Source of the DNA: Gymnorhina tibicen
Lineage: Eukaryota > Chordata > Aves > Passeriformes > Artamidae
Assembly (NCBI GenBank): GCA_013399875.1
Contig: VXAZ01004636.1
Location: 2,364,596-2,428,595 of the forward strand
Direction: 5' to 3'
Length of the DNA stretch: 64,000 bases
A program made the position numbers and the translations under genes. Under the pieces are notes generated by a model. The model was not told where the DNA came from. It saw only the letters and a list, made by a program, of their open reading frames with translations, and ran no database searches. This document shows, one piece after another, positions 14,501-22,300 of the stretch. Position 1 is the stretch's first letter; every line of letters starts with the position of its first letter.

Positions 14501-14552
14501 CGTGTCTCTGTTCTCCACAGGCTGGTACACTCCTCCAAAAGAAGATGGCTAA
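2514..14552 (+). CDS. UBE2Q2: UBE2Q2, ubiquitin-conjugating enzyme E2 Q2, 3' part of gene (8 coding exons, spliced)
   Basis: Coding segments are 2514-2598, 7406-7466, 9523-9613, 9943-10001, 11273-11321, 12198-12293, 12740-12806 and 14521-14552. Every junction is GT/AG and the phases join without a break to give 179 residues. The product is the UBC catalytic part of a class Q E2, which takes ubiquitin from E1 as a thioester and passes it to substrate with an E3. The catalytic cysteine is in [10 protein letters not shown] (codon 11298-11300). The C-terminus [10 protein letters not shown] is the family signature. Human UBE2Q2 is about 375 residues, so roughly 195 N-terminal residues (RWD-like region and acidic linker) lie left of the window. 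UBE2Q1 is the alternative. [18 protein letters not shown] and the neighbour FBXO22 favour Q2, although [11 protein letters not shown] and VVSPVL resemble Q1. Confidence 0.95.
2599..7405 (+). other. UBE2Q2: UBE2Q2 intron, 4.8 kb
   Basis: It is bounded by donor gtaaaatg and acceptor ttctacag. A TG-rich stretch lies near 2690-2730. No recognisable exon, RNA gene or interspersed repeat was seen. Confidence 0.75.
7406..7466 (+). CDS. UBE2Q2: UBE2Q2 coding exon
   Basis: The acceptor ttctacag precedes 61 bp that read (G)[19 protein letters not shown]. The exon ends AA before the donor gtaagt, and the split lysine codon is completed by the next exon. It encodes the first strands of the UBC fold. Confidence 0.92.
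7467..9522 (+). other. UBE2Q2: UBE2Q2 intron, 2.1 kb
   Basis: It runs from donor gtaagt to acceptor tgcttttatag. Nothing gene-like or repeat-like was recognised inside. Confidence 0.75.
9523..9613 (+). CDS. UBE2Q2: UBE2Q2 coding exon
   Basis: The acceptor tgcttttatag precedes 91 bp that read (K)[19 protein letters not shown] and then [11 protein letters not shown]. The donor is gtaagt and the exon ends in phase 0. The [10 protein letters not shown] segment is closer to UBE2Q2 than to UBE2Q1. Confidence 0.93.
9943..10001 (+). CDS. UBE2Q2: UBE2Q2 coding exon
   Basis: The acceptor tattcttttcag precedes 59 bp that read [19 protein letters not shown] and leave GG of a split glycine codon. The donor is gtaggt. 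FPFDPPFVR is the conserved E2 motif upstream of the active site. Confidence 0.93.
10002..11272 (+). other. UBE2Q2: UBE2Q2 intron, 1.3 kb, containing an exon-like block
   Basis: The intron sits just before the catalytic-cysteine exon. At 10752-10875 it holds a block with an acceptor-like tctgtctag and an open frame ending in TAA, in the phase left by the upstream exon. That block is listed separately. The rest shows no feature. Confidence 0.7.
10752..10875 (+). other. Possible alternative terminal exon inside a UBE2Q2 intron
   Basis: After tctgtctag, 41 codons are open: (G)[18 protein letters not shown] continuing to [12 protein letters not shown], then TAA. A stop codon sits in frame immediately before the junction, so the frame opens exactly at the putative acceptor. 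It takes one base to complete the GG left by exon 9943-10001. Using it would give a UBE2Q2 truncated before the catalytic cysteine. I recognise no family match and see no AATAAA just downstream. A 41-codon open frame can arise by chance. Confidence 0.25.
11273..11321 (+). CDS. UBE2Q2: UBE2Q2 coding exon with catalytic cysteine
   Basis: The acceptor gtttctag precedes 49 bp that read (G)[16 protein letters not shown]. The donor is gtgaat. The cysteine codon TGC at 11298-11300 is the thioester-forming residue of the UBE2Q family. The active site appears intact. Confidence 0.93.
11322..12197 (+). other. UBE2Q2: UBE2Q2 intron
   Basis: It runs from donor gtgaat to acceptor tcctcctccag. The antisense open frame of 127 codons at 11338-11721 has no recognised homology and is treated as chance. 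Confidence 0.75.
12198..12293 (+). CDS. UBE2Q2: UBE2Q2 coding exon
   Basis: The acceptor tcctcctccag precedes 96 bp, exactly 32 codons in phase 0. They read [19 protein letters not shown] and then [13 protein letters not shown]. The donor is gtaaat. This is the helix after the active site and is nearly invariant in the family. Confidence 0.94.
12294..12739 (+). other. UBE2Q2: UBE2Q2 intron
   Basis: Intron of 446 bp from donor gtaaat to acceptor ctcctttcag. No other feature was seen. Confidence 0.8.
12740..12806 (+). CDS. UBE2Q2: UBE2Q2 coding exon
   Basis: The acceptor ctcctttcag precedes 67 bp that read [20 protein letters not shown] and then KN, ending with the first base of a split glycine codon. 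The donor is gtatgt. Confidence 0.92.
12807..14520 (+). other. UBE2Q2: UBE2Q2 last intron, 1.7 kb
   Basis: It runs from donor gtatgt to acceptor ttctccacag. Short open frames on both strands around 13490-14000 overlap one another and carry no recognisable domain. No repeat was identified. Confidence 0.75.
14521..14552 (+). CDS. UBE2Q2: UBE2Q2 terminal coding exon with stop codon
   Basis: The acceptor ttctccacag precedes codons reading (G)WYTPPKEDG and a TAA stop at 14550-14552. This is the exact C-terminus expected for the family. The 3' UTR follows in the same exon. Confidence 0.94.
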
Positions 14553-15266
14553 TGCTGAGGACTGTTGTATACCTGGACCAATGTCAACAAAACAAGCTCT
14601 TTTTTATGTTTTCCAACACACAGACTCAAGCTATGAGTGCCCCTATAACAGCTGTACTGAGGACTTTAGCTATTAGATAAGTTAGTGGATAATCTGTCAA
14701 CTGACACGTACAGTATAAGTTACAGCCTTACCATTCCGCTCTTCTTAGGTATCTGGACTGAGCAGTTTGGGCCTTTACCATATTTGTTCTTATGAATTAA
14801 GCATATTTGGGCCATGCCCTCCCTTCTCCCTTTCTTTATTTGAAAGCATAAGCTCTCCCTGCAGCAGGCTATCGACTTACTACAGATCATTCAATAGGAG
14901 TGAGTTGTTCACACACTTCCGTGTATTTCTTACCTTTTGCAAAATGCAGACTGCAGAGACTTGCGTTGTATTGTTTCATTTAAAGCCAAGAAGTTTAATA
15001 CATTGTTTAATACTGTTTTAGGAAATGTCAGGTCTTGCAAATCACAGTAGTTTTTCTGGTCTAAAATGACAGCGTTTGTAGTATTTCCAAATTAATGATA
15101 TAGGAAAAACACATGTATGTTAAGTCATTAAACATTTTTCATGGCTGTATGAGAATATGAACTGTTTATTGGAAAAGATGCTCTTTGTTTAGATTATCTT
15201 AATTTTTTGGTTTGGTTTTTTCATTTTGTTTTGGTTTTTTGTTTTTATGCAGAGCAAGGCTGTGCC

Positions 15267-15272
15267 AATAAA
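15267..15272 (+). terminator. Proximal poly(A) signal of UBE2Q2
   Basis: A canonical AATAAA about 715 bp after the UBE2Q2 stop, followed by cttgtaactag. Confidence 0.55.
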
Positions 15273-15524
15273 ACCTTGTAACTAGTCACTTCCACTGGGG
15301 CATCAGAACTTGCTGGGCTGTTCCTGCTACTTGTTGGCTCAACCTCCTTAACAAGAAGAGCCACAGTATGAAGCTTGAAGTTATTTAAAATACTAAAAAC
15401 CTTTTTAGGCGTTCCATTTTATTAACGGGTTGTTGCAATCATTTGTAAACTAATGAACTTATAAAGTGATTGGCACAAATTGAGATGGAAGTCCTTGAAT
15501 GAAAAATTTTTATATAAAAGCTAC

Positions 15525-15530
15525 AATAAA
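15525..15530 (+). terminator. Middle poly(A) signal of UBE2Q2
   Basis: A canonical AATAAA in ctacaataaagtac, about 970 bp after the UBE2Q2 stop. A candidate for alternative cleavage. Confidence 0.5.
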
Positions 15531-15816
15531 GTACAAAAACATGTCATCCAATTCAGAGGCGTAAGAAATGCTGCCATAGTCATGACAGTGGTTTTGTTAT
15601 TGAAAGACTAATGGGAACTGTTCTTTCTTTATTAGGAGATGAATCTGGGTCTGTGTACTTACACAATTTCATTGCCTTACCGGAATCGACTCTATTTTGG
15701 TTGTAGTACTAGTCATTAGGCCTGTGCACCCCTCGGGGCCGAGCTAAGGGTGTGTTCCATGGATTAAGCACTTTCAGAAGTGCAGAAGCATGTTTTTGTT
15801 ACGGTTTTTTGTTTTG

Positions 15817-15837
15817 TTTTTTTTTTTTTTTTTTTTT
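15817..15837 (+). repeat. Homopolymer run of 21 T in UBE2Q2 3' UTR
   Basis: Poly(T) preceded by interrupted T runs (ttttttgttttg). It would be a U-rich tract only in transcripts using the distal poly(A) site. Confidence 0.9.
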
Positions 15838-16136
15838 AGAACAGCATCGAACTTGTGCTATTTTCTCTGTCAGGCACCCGCGGGTCCTTGTGCATTTGCT
15901 TCTAGATCCAGTTTTTAGCTCGAAAGAAACGATGGGAGAGGTTTGGCACTGCTTCCAGTGCGTGTTGTTCCCCGGTGCGGTGGGTGACAGCCGGGCTGTG
16001 CCGCTATCCGGGCCCAGCGGGGGCTGGGGCGGCCCCGGCCTCCGCCCTTCGGCGCATGCTTCGGTTTGGGTTCCAGTTCTTCTGGCAGAGTTCCTTGGCA
16101 ATGTACAGTAATTTGTAAACTTGCATCAAGTTTATG

Positions 16137-16142
16137 AATAAA
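16137..16142 (+). terminator. Distal poly(A) signal of UBE2Q2
   Basis: AATAAA in tttatgaataaaaagc. A TGTA element (tttgtaaac) lies upstream and the GU-rich gctgtgtccgtgctgg lies 17-32 bp downstream, so the full poly(A) architecture is present. It is only 203 bp before the FBXO22 start codon. Confidence 0.6.
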
Positions 16143-16172
16143 AAGCATTTTACGAAGCGCTGTGTCCGTGCT

Positions 16173-16198
16173 GGGGCCCGGGGCGCGAGGGCGGGGGG
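16173..16198 (+). promoter_or_regulatory. G-quadruplex motif between UBE2Q2 and FBXO22
   Basis: Four G runs (16173-16176, 16180-16183, 16189-16191, 16193-16198) are separated by loops of 3, 5 and 1 bases, which fits the G3+N1-7 rule. It lies just after the distal UBE2Q2 poly(A) site and upstream of FBXO22. It could act as a pause or termination element, or as a promoter element. Confidence 0.5.
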
Positions 16199-16271
16199 AG
16201 GTGAGAGCGGAGGGGGGGTCCTCCCCGCCGCCAGGCGGCGCCAGTGTGGCGGACTGTGCCCGCGCGCGCTG

Positions 16272-16280
16272 ACCGGAAGT
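16272..16280 (+). promoter_or_regulatory. ETS/GABPA-type site in the FBXO22 promoter
   Basis: ACCGGAAGT matches the ETS consensus and lies 65 bp upstream of the FBXO22 ATG. ETS sites this close to the start are common in TATA-less CpG promoters. The tgacgc at 16295-16300 resembles half a CRE. Confidence 0.55.
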
Positions 16281-16344
16281 TGCCTCAGGCGCGGTGACGC
16301 GGGGTGCCGGGGCCGCGGCGGGGCCGGGGAGAGGCGGCGGGGCC

Positions 16345-16448
16345 ATGGAATCCGCGGCCAAGGGCGGTTTCGTCCTTGCTAACCTCGCCGAGGTGGTGGA
16401 GCGCGTCCTCGGCTTCCTGCCCACCAAGTCGCTTCTGCGCGCCGCCTG
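16345..16448 (+). CDS. FBXO22: FBXO22 coding exon 1
   Basis: The ATG at 16345 starts [20 protein letters not shown] and runs to LLRAA, ending TG before the donor gtaagg. It holds the first half of the F-box, the SKP1-binding surface. Confidence 0.95.
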
Positions 16449-19400
16449 GTAAGGGCCGGGGCCGTGGGGTGGGCGGCGGCCGGCTCCGGTTCGCGGGGGC
16501 GGTGCGGCCGACGCGGTTGTATCCGTGTTGTGTTGCAGCGTGTGCCGGCTGTGGAGGGAGTGCGCCCGGCGGACGCTGCGGACGCGGCAGCGAATCGCGT
16601 GGGTGTCGGCGCTGGAGCCGGGCCCCACCGATAGCCACGCGCTGGTGCGCGCGCTGGCCCGCGAGCTCGAGGTGAGGGGGCGCGAGGGGCGGCCTGAGGG
16701 GGGCGCGAGCTCAGTGCCTTCGTTTAAACACTTAACGCGCTTCTTCCAGCCGCCTGGCAAAAGGAACGTATTCGGAGGCGTAGGTGGTTTTGATAGTTCA
16801 AGTGTTGCGTGTTAATACACCGCTCAAAACGCTTTTTGAGGATTTGCAGTTCAGGGCCCATCTGTTCATCTCGGCAATCTTGTTAAGAGGTAAACCCTTA
16901 TAGGCTGGGAGACACTGAGGAAACACTGCAGTATTTGTCTGGCAGGATTCCTTTCCTGTCCACCAGTATTAACCTGGTGCTGGGTCTTCACTACACAGAT
17001 GTTCATGTCAGGGTCTTAAGCAGTAGACAGAGGCCTCAGCAGATCGGGGACAACTGGGACAAAAAAGGCCGGGAGCGCCTCTACACTGCTTCCCAGCATC
17101 AGCACTGATGAATAGCAGAAGCCGACAACCATGAATGCAAGGAGTTTCGATAGTGCTAAAAGAAGAAGCAGGGTCGTAGGGCCAGTCTGTAGAGCTGTTC
17201 TTGCTCGTGTGAGGTTTGGGTCAGCTCCCTGCCTGTGCTATCAATTCTCATTAGATAAATCTGGGCACTTCTGAGGCTAACGGGAGGTTGTCTGTTGGCT
17301 GTCAGGAGCCTGGTGAGGGGGGAGGGGACCAGCGTGGGCTGCTGGTGGAGCAAGAGCAGTTTCTCCTCGGTTTCTGCCCCCGCTTCCCGTTCCGTCTGGT
17401 GTACTCCTCCTGTGTCTTTGCAGAAGGTGCACGTGCTGCCCCAGACTGTGCTCTACATCGCTGATGCGGAGACGTTCACTGGGCATGAAGAGTGTCACGA
17501 GCAAAAGAAAGGTAAAGCCTGGACCTAACTCACTCTCACTTCAAGATACACATGGGATGTAAGTAGAGCATAGTCAGCTGAAAGGGAATTCTCTGAGTTT
17601 TGGGTTCAGTGGAAACTAAATCTTTTGCAGAAACCATGACTGCGTAGTATTGCATTTGTGGTACGAAGCAGCTCACAGATCTGTGTTAATGTGCACAGAT
17701 TCCTTTCCCTTCTGTGGAGAACACTGAGCGTGTGCCGGCAGTCCTGTGCTCTCAGGGAGCAGCACAGACCTGCATGCTGTTACCAGGGCGGCCACTGATG
17801 GGCAGCATTGGTTAAACAGGACGGGGTTGGCTGTGGGATTTGCTCAGAACACGCTTTTTCTGCTCTCTGATGGTTTTTTTGGTCTCTTAACAGCCAGAAA
17901 AAGAAACAGTAAAGAAACAGCACTTGCACTTGAAAAGTTGTTGCCAAAGCGATGTCAGGTTCTTGGACTGGTCACCCCAGGGATTGTAGGTAGGAGCGAA
18001 ATGTGTGGGTTTTTGAGAGATCAGCTTGAAGGTATCATCTCCCACCTTGTTCAGCACTGGCTTCAGTTTTGAGGAGTTCACAGTGTCACTTACTTCAAGT
18101 GATGTGGAGCTTAATTCATGTATTACAGTTATAATTAAAAAGGTAGATTTAATTGGGCAGGCAGCATTCCCTGGCACCTTAATGTACTTACTGAATGTTG
18201 CTTGGATTTCTGTATATATTTCATTCATAGTGTGACTAACTGTACAGGGCATCCCGGTATATACCTATTTGTAATGGTCTAGCAGGAGGCATATGCAGTA
18301 ACTGGAAAATTCACAGCCTCCCTTGGCAGGCTTTTTCTCATGCTTCACTCTTTTATCATTAGAAAGTTGGGGTTTTTTATAGTTTCTCACTTCCCACATC
18401 ATAAGTAAGGTGTTTGATTGTTGTCACTACCATATTTTAATACTACATTCCTGATTTTTGTGTTAGTTTGCTTTATATTGTCATCACATGCTTATAGGAC
18501 ACCTTAAAAACTTGAGTATGTCTGTGTGCCTGCAGAAGTTGGCAGGAAGGCTCGTATTGCACTGTTCTTGTCTTCCTAGATTAGGTGTGCCTGGGGGAAT
18601 ATGTGTAAATATATCCATGTCTCCTTGTCAAAACTGACTTCAGTGTGATCCATAGCCAGCAGGACTTACACGTTTCATCTTTCCAAAACATTAACAAAAA
18701 AATCACACCAGTTTGCAATTAGATGAGTTGTTACGGAAATAGGTGGTCATATTTTATATCACCTGAGCTATTCAACCTTTTTCTACCCATGTTGCGGTGT
18801 AAATGAAAGTATTAGAATCCCTGAACACAAGATGCTTGGTTTTGTCTCTGTAGTTACCCCGATGGGTTCAAGCAGCAATCAGCCTCAAGAAATTGAAGAG
18901 GGTGAAGCTGGGTTTGCTCTGTTGTTTCCCAAAATTGATGGGGTGAAAATTCATACCTTCCATTTTTCTAAAGATGTGAAGAACCGGGTCTTTGATGAAA
19001 GTAAATTTGCTGAAGCAGGTATGTCATTTTTCTCTCCTTTATGTGGGCTTTTGTGAGGTGCTGTGCCGTTCTCTGAGGTGCCAGTCTGGAGTTCTGTATA
19101 GAACCAGCAGCTTCTGTACTGGCTCCAAGAGCTTTGTGGGGCTACAGCTGGGAACTGCATCTCTGCTCCTCCCAATCTCTGGAGTACTAAGGTTAAGTTA
19201 TCCTGAGTATCGGTTTCCAGTTATGTTTCAAGTGGAGCTGTTCAGAGAGAGGTGCAGTGTATTATTTGAGGAGAAATTAGGATGGTTGGACTTCAGAGGA
19301 TCAGTGTTTGTTTTTATTTGTTAGGTCTGAAGAATAACCCAGATCTCCGTGTCGTTCTTCTGTTTGGCTACAACTCCTGGAAGACTGGAGCTACTCGATT

Positions 19401-20960
19401 TCTTCATCAAATAGTCAATCCATTGAATGAGAAAAGTATCATCCTGGCTGGGGGACAAGTGGAGAGCTTTACATCACTGACTTCTGAGAAGTAGGTATTT
19501 TTTTCAAGGTAAATGATGAAAAAGATTTAAAGTGAGAGAAACATTGCAGGTCCATAGCCTTCTAGTCATATTGGAAACGCCCTTTACCAGTAGTAAAATA
19601 ATAATTTCTTAAAGGGAAAAGTGTCCCAACTGCTAGACTGTGATTAGCCAGAAAAGCTGGAAGCTTTGTATGGCTGTGTTGCAGTTTGGATTCTGGAAAC
19701 CCAGCTAGGAGAAACCCACTGAAAAGGAGATTTCCAGCTTCAGATAACTTTGTGTATTTATTGCAGTCAGCATTTTATCTCTGGAGGGCAGGTAAATGAG
19801 TCCCCATTGTGACGGAGCCCAGGATGTGAACATGCGTTCGTGCATCTGCCTCGGTTTGGCTCACAGCCTGGAGCAGTAGCTGCACACACGATGGGGCTGT
19901 GCCCCAGGAGCTCACCTGATCCACTGTGGTGGCTGAAGGATGTGGCACTCCGTCCTGTGGTGCACAGTGCAGCCATGCCCATAGGCTCCTCTCATGCCAT
20001 GGGAGGTCTGGAGTCCATACTAGTATCAACAGTTTTCTTGCATCTGATTTTGCCAGCTGCACCATTGCTCCAGATAAGAGAGCTGACCTTAAATAAAGTC
20101 ACTGCAGATAAAGGTTAAGTACGTAACTACTTACCCCCGTGTGTCCTGGCCAACCAATTTAAAGCAAAATGAATCCGGAACCTTTAATGACTGCTGTTCT
20201 GCTTCGATGTACAGATCCTGAGTGCCTTTGCTTGTCTTAACTGTTGGAATTGCAGAGCTGTGACATACACAAACTGCTGAATTTGGCATGTGTGAAACAA
20301 GTTTATGCTTAATACCCAGTAATGGATGTGGAAGTTTTTCCTTGTGAAAGGTTGCTACAAAAAAACATTGCTAAGATGTGAAGTGTTTGGTTTCCTTTTT
20401 AACTCTGGATGGTATCAGAATCACTACAATGTTGGCTGCTTTGAACCTACATCTGCCGCAGCAGCAGTTTAGTCAGGTGAGAAGTGGTCTCCCCAAAACG
20501 TTCTCTAACTTGGTGCCTGTTGCCTTTCAGTAACCACGCCCAGCCCGGTGATGCCTGCGGTGTGGTTGGGTTGGCTTTCAGCGGTCCCCAGATCCAGAGT
20601 GCCACTGTCCTGTTAGACCAGGATGTGGCTGATGAGAGGACAGCAGAAGCGGCCATGCAGCGTCTCAAAGCAGCAAACATCCCCGAGCACAACACCATTG
20701 GCTTCATGTTTGCGTGTGTTGGCAGAGGATATCGGCATTACAAAACCAAAAGGAATATGGAAGCAGATGCATTTAGGAAGTTTTTTCCAAACGTACCCCT
20801 CTTTGGCTTTTTTGGACATGGGGAAATAGGATGTGATCGAATAGTTACTGGGAATTTCGTATTAAGAGAATGTAATGACATAAAGGATGACCTGCTTCAT
20901 GGTTATACTACCGTTATGACTCTTATTCACCTTGGTTCAACTAAAACAAACCAAGCATAA
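16345..20960 (+). CDS. FBXO22: FBXO22, F-box only protein 22, complete (7 coding exons, spliced)
   Basis: Coding segments are 16345-16448, 16539-16671, 17424-17511, 17894-17989, 18854-19018, 19325-19490 and 20531-20960. All are GT/AG and in phase, giving 393 residues (human 403). FBXO22 is the substrate receptor of an SCF ubiquitin ligase with SKP1, CUL1 and RBX1. The F-box is at about residues 12-55 ([29 protein letters not shown]), followed by a FIST-type sensory region ([12 protein letters not shown]) and a FIST-C region ending [11 protein letters not shown]. Human FBXO22 is reported to act on KDM4 demethylases, methylated p53 and BACH1. The ATG is in a strong context (G at -3, G at +4) in a CpG island. 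The N-terminus is shorter than in human and the C-terminus adds TNQA. Confidence 0.97.
16539..16671 (+). CDS. FBXO22: FBXO22 coding exon 2
   Basis: The acceptor tgtgttgcag precedes (C)[19 protein letters not shown] and runs to ALARELE before the donor gtgagg. It completes the F-box. Intron 1 is only 90 bp. Confidence 0.95.
16672..17423 (+). other. FBXO22: FBXO22 intron 2
   Basis: It runs from donor gtgagg to acceptor gtgtctttgcag. It leaves the CpG island at its left end. No repeat or RNA gene was seen. Confidence 0.8.
17424..17511 (+). CDS. FBXO22: FBXO22 coding exon 3
   Basis: It reads [20 protein letters not shown] and then HEECHEQKK, ending with one base of a split codon. The donor is gtaaag. 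Confidence 0.94.
17512..17893 (+). other. FBXO22: FBXO22 intron 3
   Basis: Intron of 382 bp from donor gtaaag to acceptor ggtctcttaacag. Nothing else was recognised. Confidence 0.8.
17894..17989 (+). CDS. FBXO22: FBXO22 coding exon 4
   Basis: The acceptor ctcttaacag precedes (A)[19 protein letters not shown] and then [12 protein letters not shown]. The exon ends in one base of a valine codon before the donor gtagga. A basic patch (RKR) is conserved with human. Confidence 0.94.
   Translation, partial: PEKETVKKQHLHLKSCCQSDVRFLDWSPQGL
17990..18853 (+). other. FBXO22: FBXO22 intron 4
   Basis: It runs from donor gtagga to acceptor tttgtctctgtag. Nothing else was recognised. Confidence 0.8.
18854..19018 (+). 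CDS. FBXO22: FBXO22 coding exon 5
   Basis: It reads (V)[19 protein letters not shown], passes through [10 protein letters not shown] and ends FDESKFAEA plus one base. The donor is gtatgt. It belongs to the N-terminal FIST-type region. Confidence 0.94.
19019..19324 (+). other. FBXO22: FBXO22 intron 5
   Basis: Intron of 306 bp from donor gtatgt to acceptor tatttgttag. Nothing else was recognised. Confidence 0.8.
19325..19490 (+). CDS. FBXO22: FBXO22 coding exon 6
   Basis: The acceptor tttatttgttag precedes (G)[18 protein letters not shown] and runs to [16 protein letters not shown], ending AA before the donor gtaggt. Intron retention would read AAG TAG, an immediate stop. The junction with exon 7 gives Asn-Asn where human has Lys-Asn. 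Confidence 0.93.
19491..20530 (+). other. FBXO22: FBXO22 intron 6
   Basis: Intron of 1.0 kb. Around 19780-20060 it is locally GC-richer, with overlapping open frames on both strands and no recognised product. No known repeat was identified. Confidence 0.75.
20531..20960 (+). CDS. FBXO22: FBXO22 coding exon 7 with FIST-C region and stop codon
   Basis: The acceptor gttgcctttcag precedes (N)[18 protein letters not shown]. The exon continues through [18 protein letters not shown] and FMFACVGRG to [15 protein letters not shown], and ends LGSTKTNQA with TAA at 20958-20960. The cysteine in FACVGRG (codon 20715-20717) lines up with human Cys326. Confidence 0.96.
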
Positions 20961-21237
20961 ATAAGGTTTAATGCTTCAGTGAGCTGTTTGTTTCATTCCA
21001 GAGAGCTGAGAAGTCTGGAAGAGTGGACATCTTGCAGTCAAAGCCCCTTCCAAAACGTAAACATCATTTTGGTAATATTATCGAGTCTTGTAGTTGCAAT
21101 AGTGTTTACTATAATATCTGTGAGAAAGCCTTGCATTTTGTGTAATCCCCTGTACACATCAGAATTGCAGGAAGTTATATTTGATGGAATTCTGCAGTTG
21201 AAGAAAGCCTTCTTCTTCCAAAATGAAAATGGTTTCT

Positions 21238-22075
21238 ACAAATCACAGAACATGCTGAATTGGAAGGGACCCATCAGGATCACTGAGTTCCAACTCTTGG
21301 CCCTGAGCAGGACACCCCAAGAATCCCACCAGGTGCCTGAGAGTGTTGTCCAAACACTTCTTGAGCTCAGGCAGAGCTTGGTGCTCTGACCACTTTCCTT
21401 GGGAGCCTGTTCCAGTGCCCAGCTACTCTCTGGGTGAAAAACTTTTTCCTGGTATCCAACCTAAACCTCTCTGACTCAGCTTCATGCTGTTTCCTCAAGT
21501 CCTGTCACTGGTCATGAGAGTGGAGAGATATTGACAACCGCACTGAGGTCTCCCCTCAGTCTCCTCCAGGCTGAGCAAATCAAGTGTCCTCAGCTGCTCC
21601 TCATAAGGCTTCCCTTCTTACTTCCTCATGGCCCACCTTTGGACCCTCTCTAAAGCTTAATGTCTCTTTTATATTGAGGTGCCCAAAACTGCCCCCAGGA
21701 TTGGAGGCTGCCCCAGTGCAGAGCAGGACAATCCCCTCCCTGGCCTGGCTGGCGATTCTGGGCCTGATACACCCCAGGACGTGACTGGCCCTCCTGGCTG
21801 CCAGGGCACTGCTGACTCATATCCAACTTACCATCAACCAGGACCCCCAGGTCCCTTCCCATAGCCGCCCTCCACCCTCTTGCTCCCCAGTCCATACACA
21901 CAACAAGGGTTGCCCTGTCCCAGGTGCAGAATCCAGCAGTTCCCCTTGTTAAATTTCATATGGTTGGTGATTGCCTATCTCTCTTGGTCGAAGTCTCTGC
22001 AGGGCCTCTGTCCTTGAGGGAGTTGACAGCTCCTCCCAATTTAGGGTCAATGGCAAACCCAAACCCAAATGTAGA
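21238..22075 (-). mobile_element. CR1 (chicken repeat 1) LINE fragment, antisense to FBXO22
   Basis: The left end, cacagaacatgctgaattgg followed by aagggaccca, is the reverse complement of a CR1 3' end. It continues with typical antisense CR1 phrases: gttccaactcttggccctg, gaaaaactttttcctggt, tccaacctaaacctctc and gagttgacagctcctccc. It therefore lies on the minus strand with its 3' end at the left. It is a 5'-truncated copy of about 840 bp and has diverged. CR1 is the dominant LINE family of birds and supports an avian source. Confidence 0.9.
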
Positions 22076-22274
22076 AAGAAACAGTACTTTGATGTGCTCT
22101 ATTTATGTATGTAAAGCACTCTAGGAAAACTAGTGATGCATTAAATCTGCCATTTCCTGGATTTTATTTCTAGAGAGGTGTATAACTTTCCCAGAGTCCT
22201 ATTTACAGAACTGAACAGTTTTACTAGATAAAATCAATTAAAATCTTTAGAGAAAAGTAACAAAGTACTTGTTA

Positions 22275-22280
22275 AATAAA
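22275..22280 (+). terminator. Candidate poly(A) signal of FBXO22
   Basis: AATAAA in gttaaataaagatag, 1.3 kb past the FBXO22 stop and about 200 bp past the CR1 fragment. A weaker ATTAAA is at 22140-22145. Use of either is inferred. Confidence 0.45.
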
Positions 22281-22300
22281 GATAGAAGTATGTCAAAGTA

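Larger units (their letters stand above)
14553..16165 (+). other. UBE2Q2: UBE2Q2 3' untranslated region
   Basis: Non-coding sequence after the UBE2Q2 stop. It contains AATAAA at 15267, 15525 and 16137, and a 21-base T run at 15817-15837. The last signal is followed by a GU-rich stretch and then the FBXO22 promoter. The 3' UTR could therefore be about 0.7, 1.0 or 1.6 kb, and which site is used cannot be read from sequence. The end coordinate assumes the distal site. Confidence 0.7.
15990..16700 (+). promoter_or_regulatory. FBXO22: CpG-island promoter of FBXO22
   Basis: A dense GC- and CpG-rich block covers the end of the UBE2Q2 3' UTR and FBXO22 exons 1-2. It has no obvious TATA box. It contains an ETS-type site at 16272-16280 and a partial NRF1-like gcgcatgc near 16052. 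This fits a housekeeping CpG promoter. Long open frames on both strands here are GC artefacts. Confidence 0.75.
20961..22300 (+). other. FBXO22: FBXO22 3' untranslated region (probable extent)
   Basis: There is no AATAAA between the stop and the CR1 fragment. The first plausible signals are ATTAAA at 22140 and AATAAA at 22275. If these are used, the antisense CR1 copy is part of the FBXO22 mRNA. Confidence 0.5.

Noticed and set aside
15915..16760. Long minus-strand open frame (281 codons) opposite FBXO22 exons 1-2, plus overlapping frames in the same block
   Set aside because: It lies in a CpG island where stop codons are rare, has a Pro/Arg/Ala-rich composition typical of antisense GC sequence, and overlaps well-supported FBXO22 exons.
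20484..20530. Open frame extending FBXO22 exon 7 upstream to an ATG at 20484
   Set aside because: This is intron read-through. The acceptor at 20529-20530 and phase with exon 6 define the true exon start.
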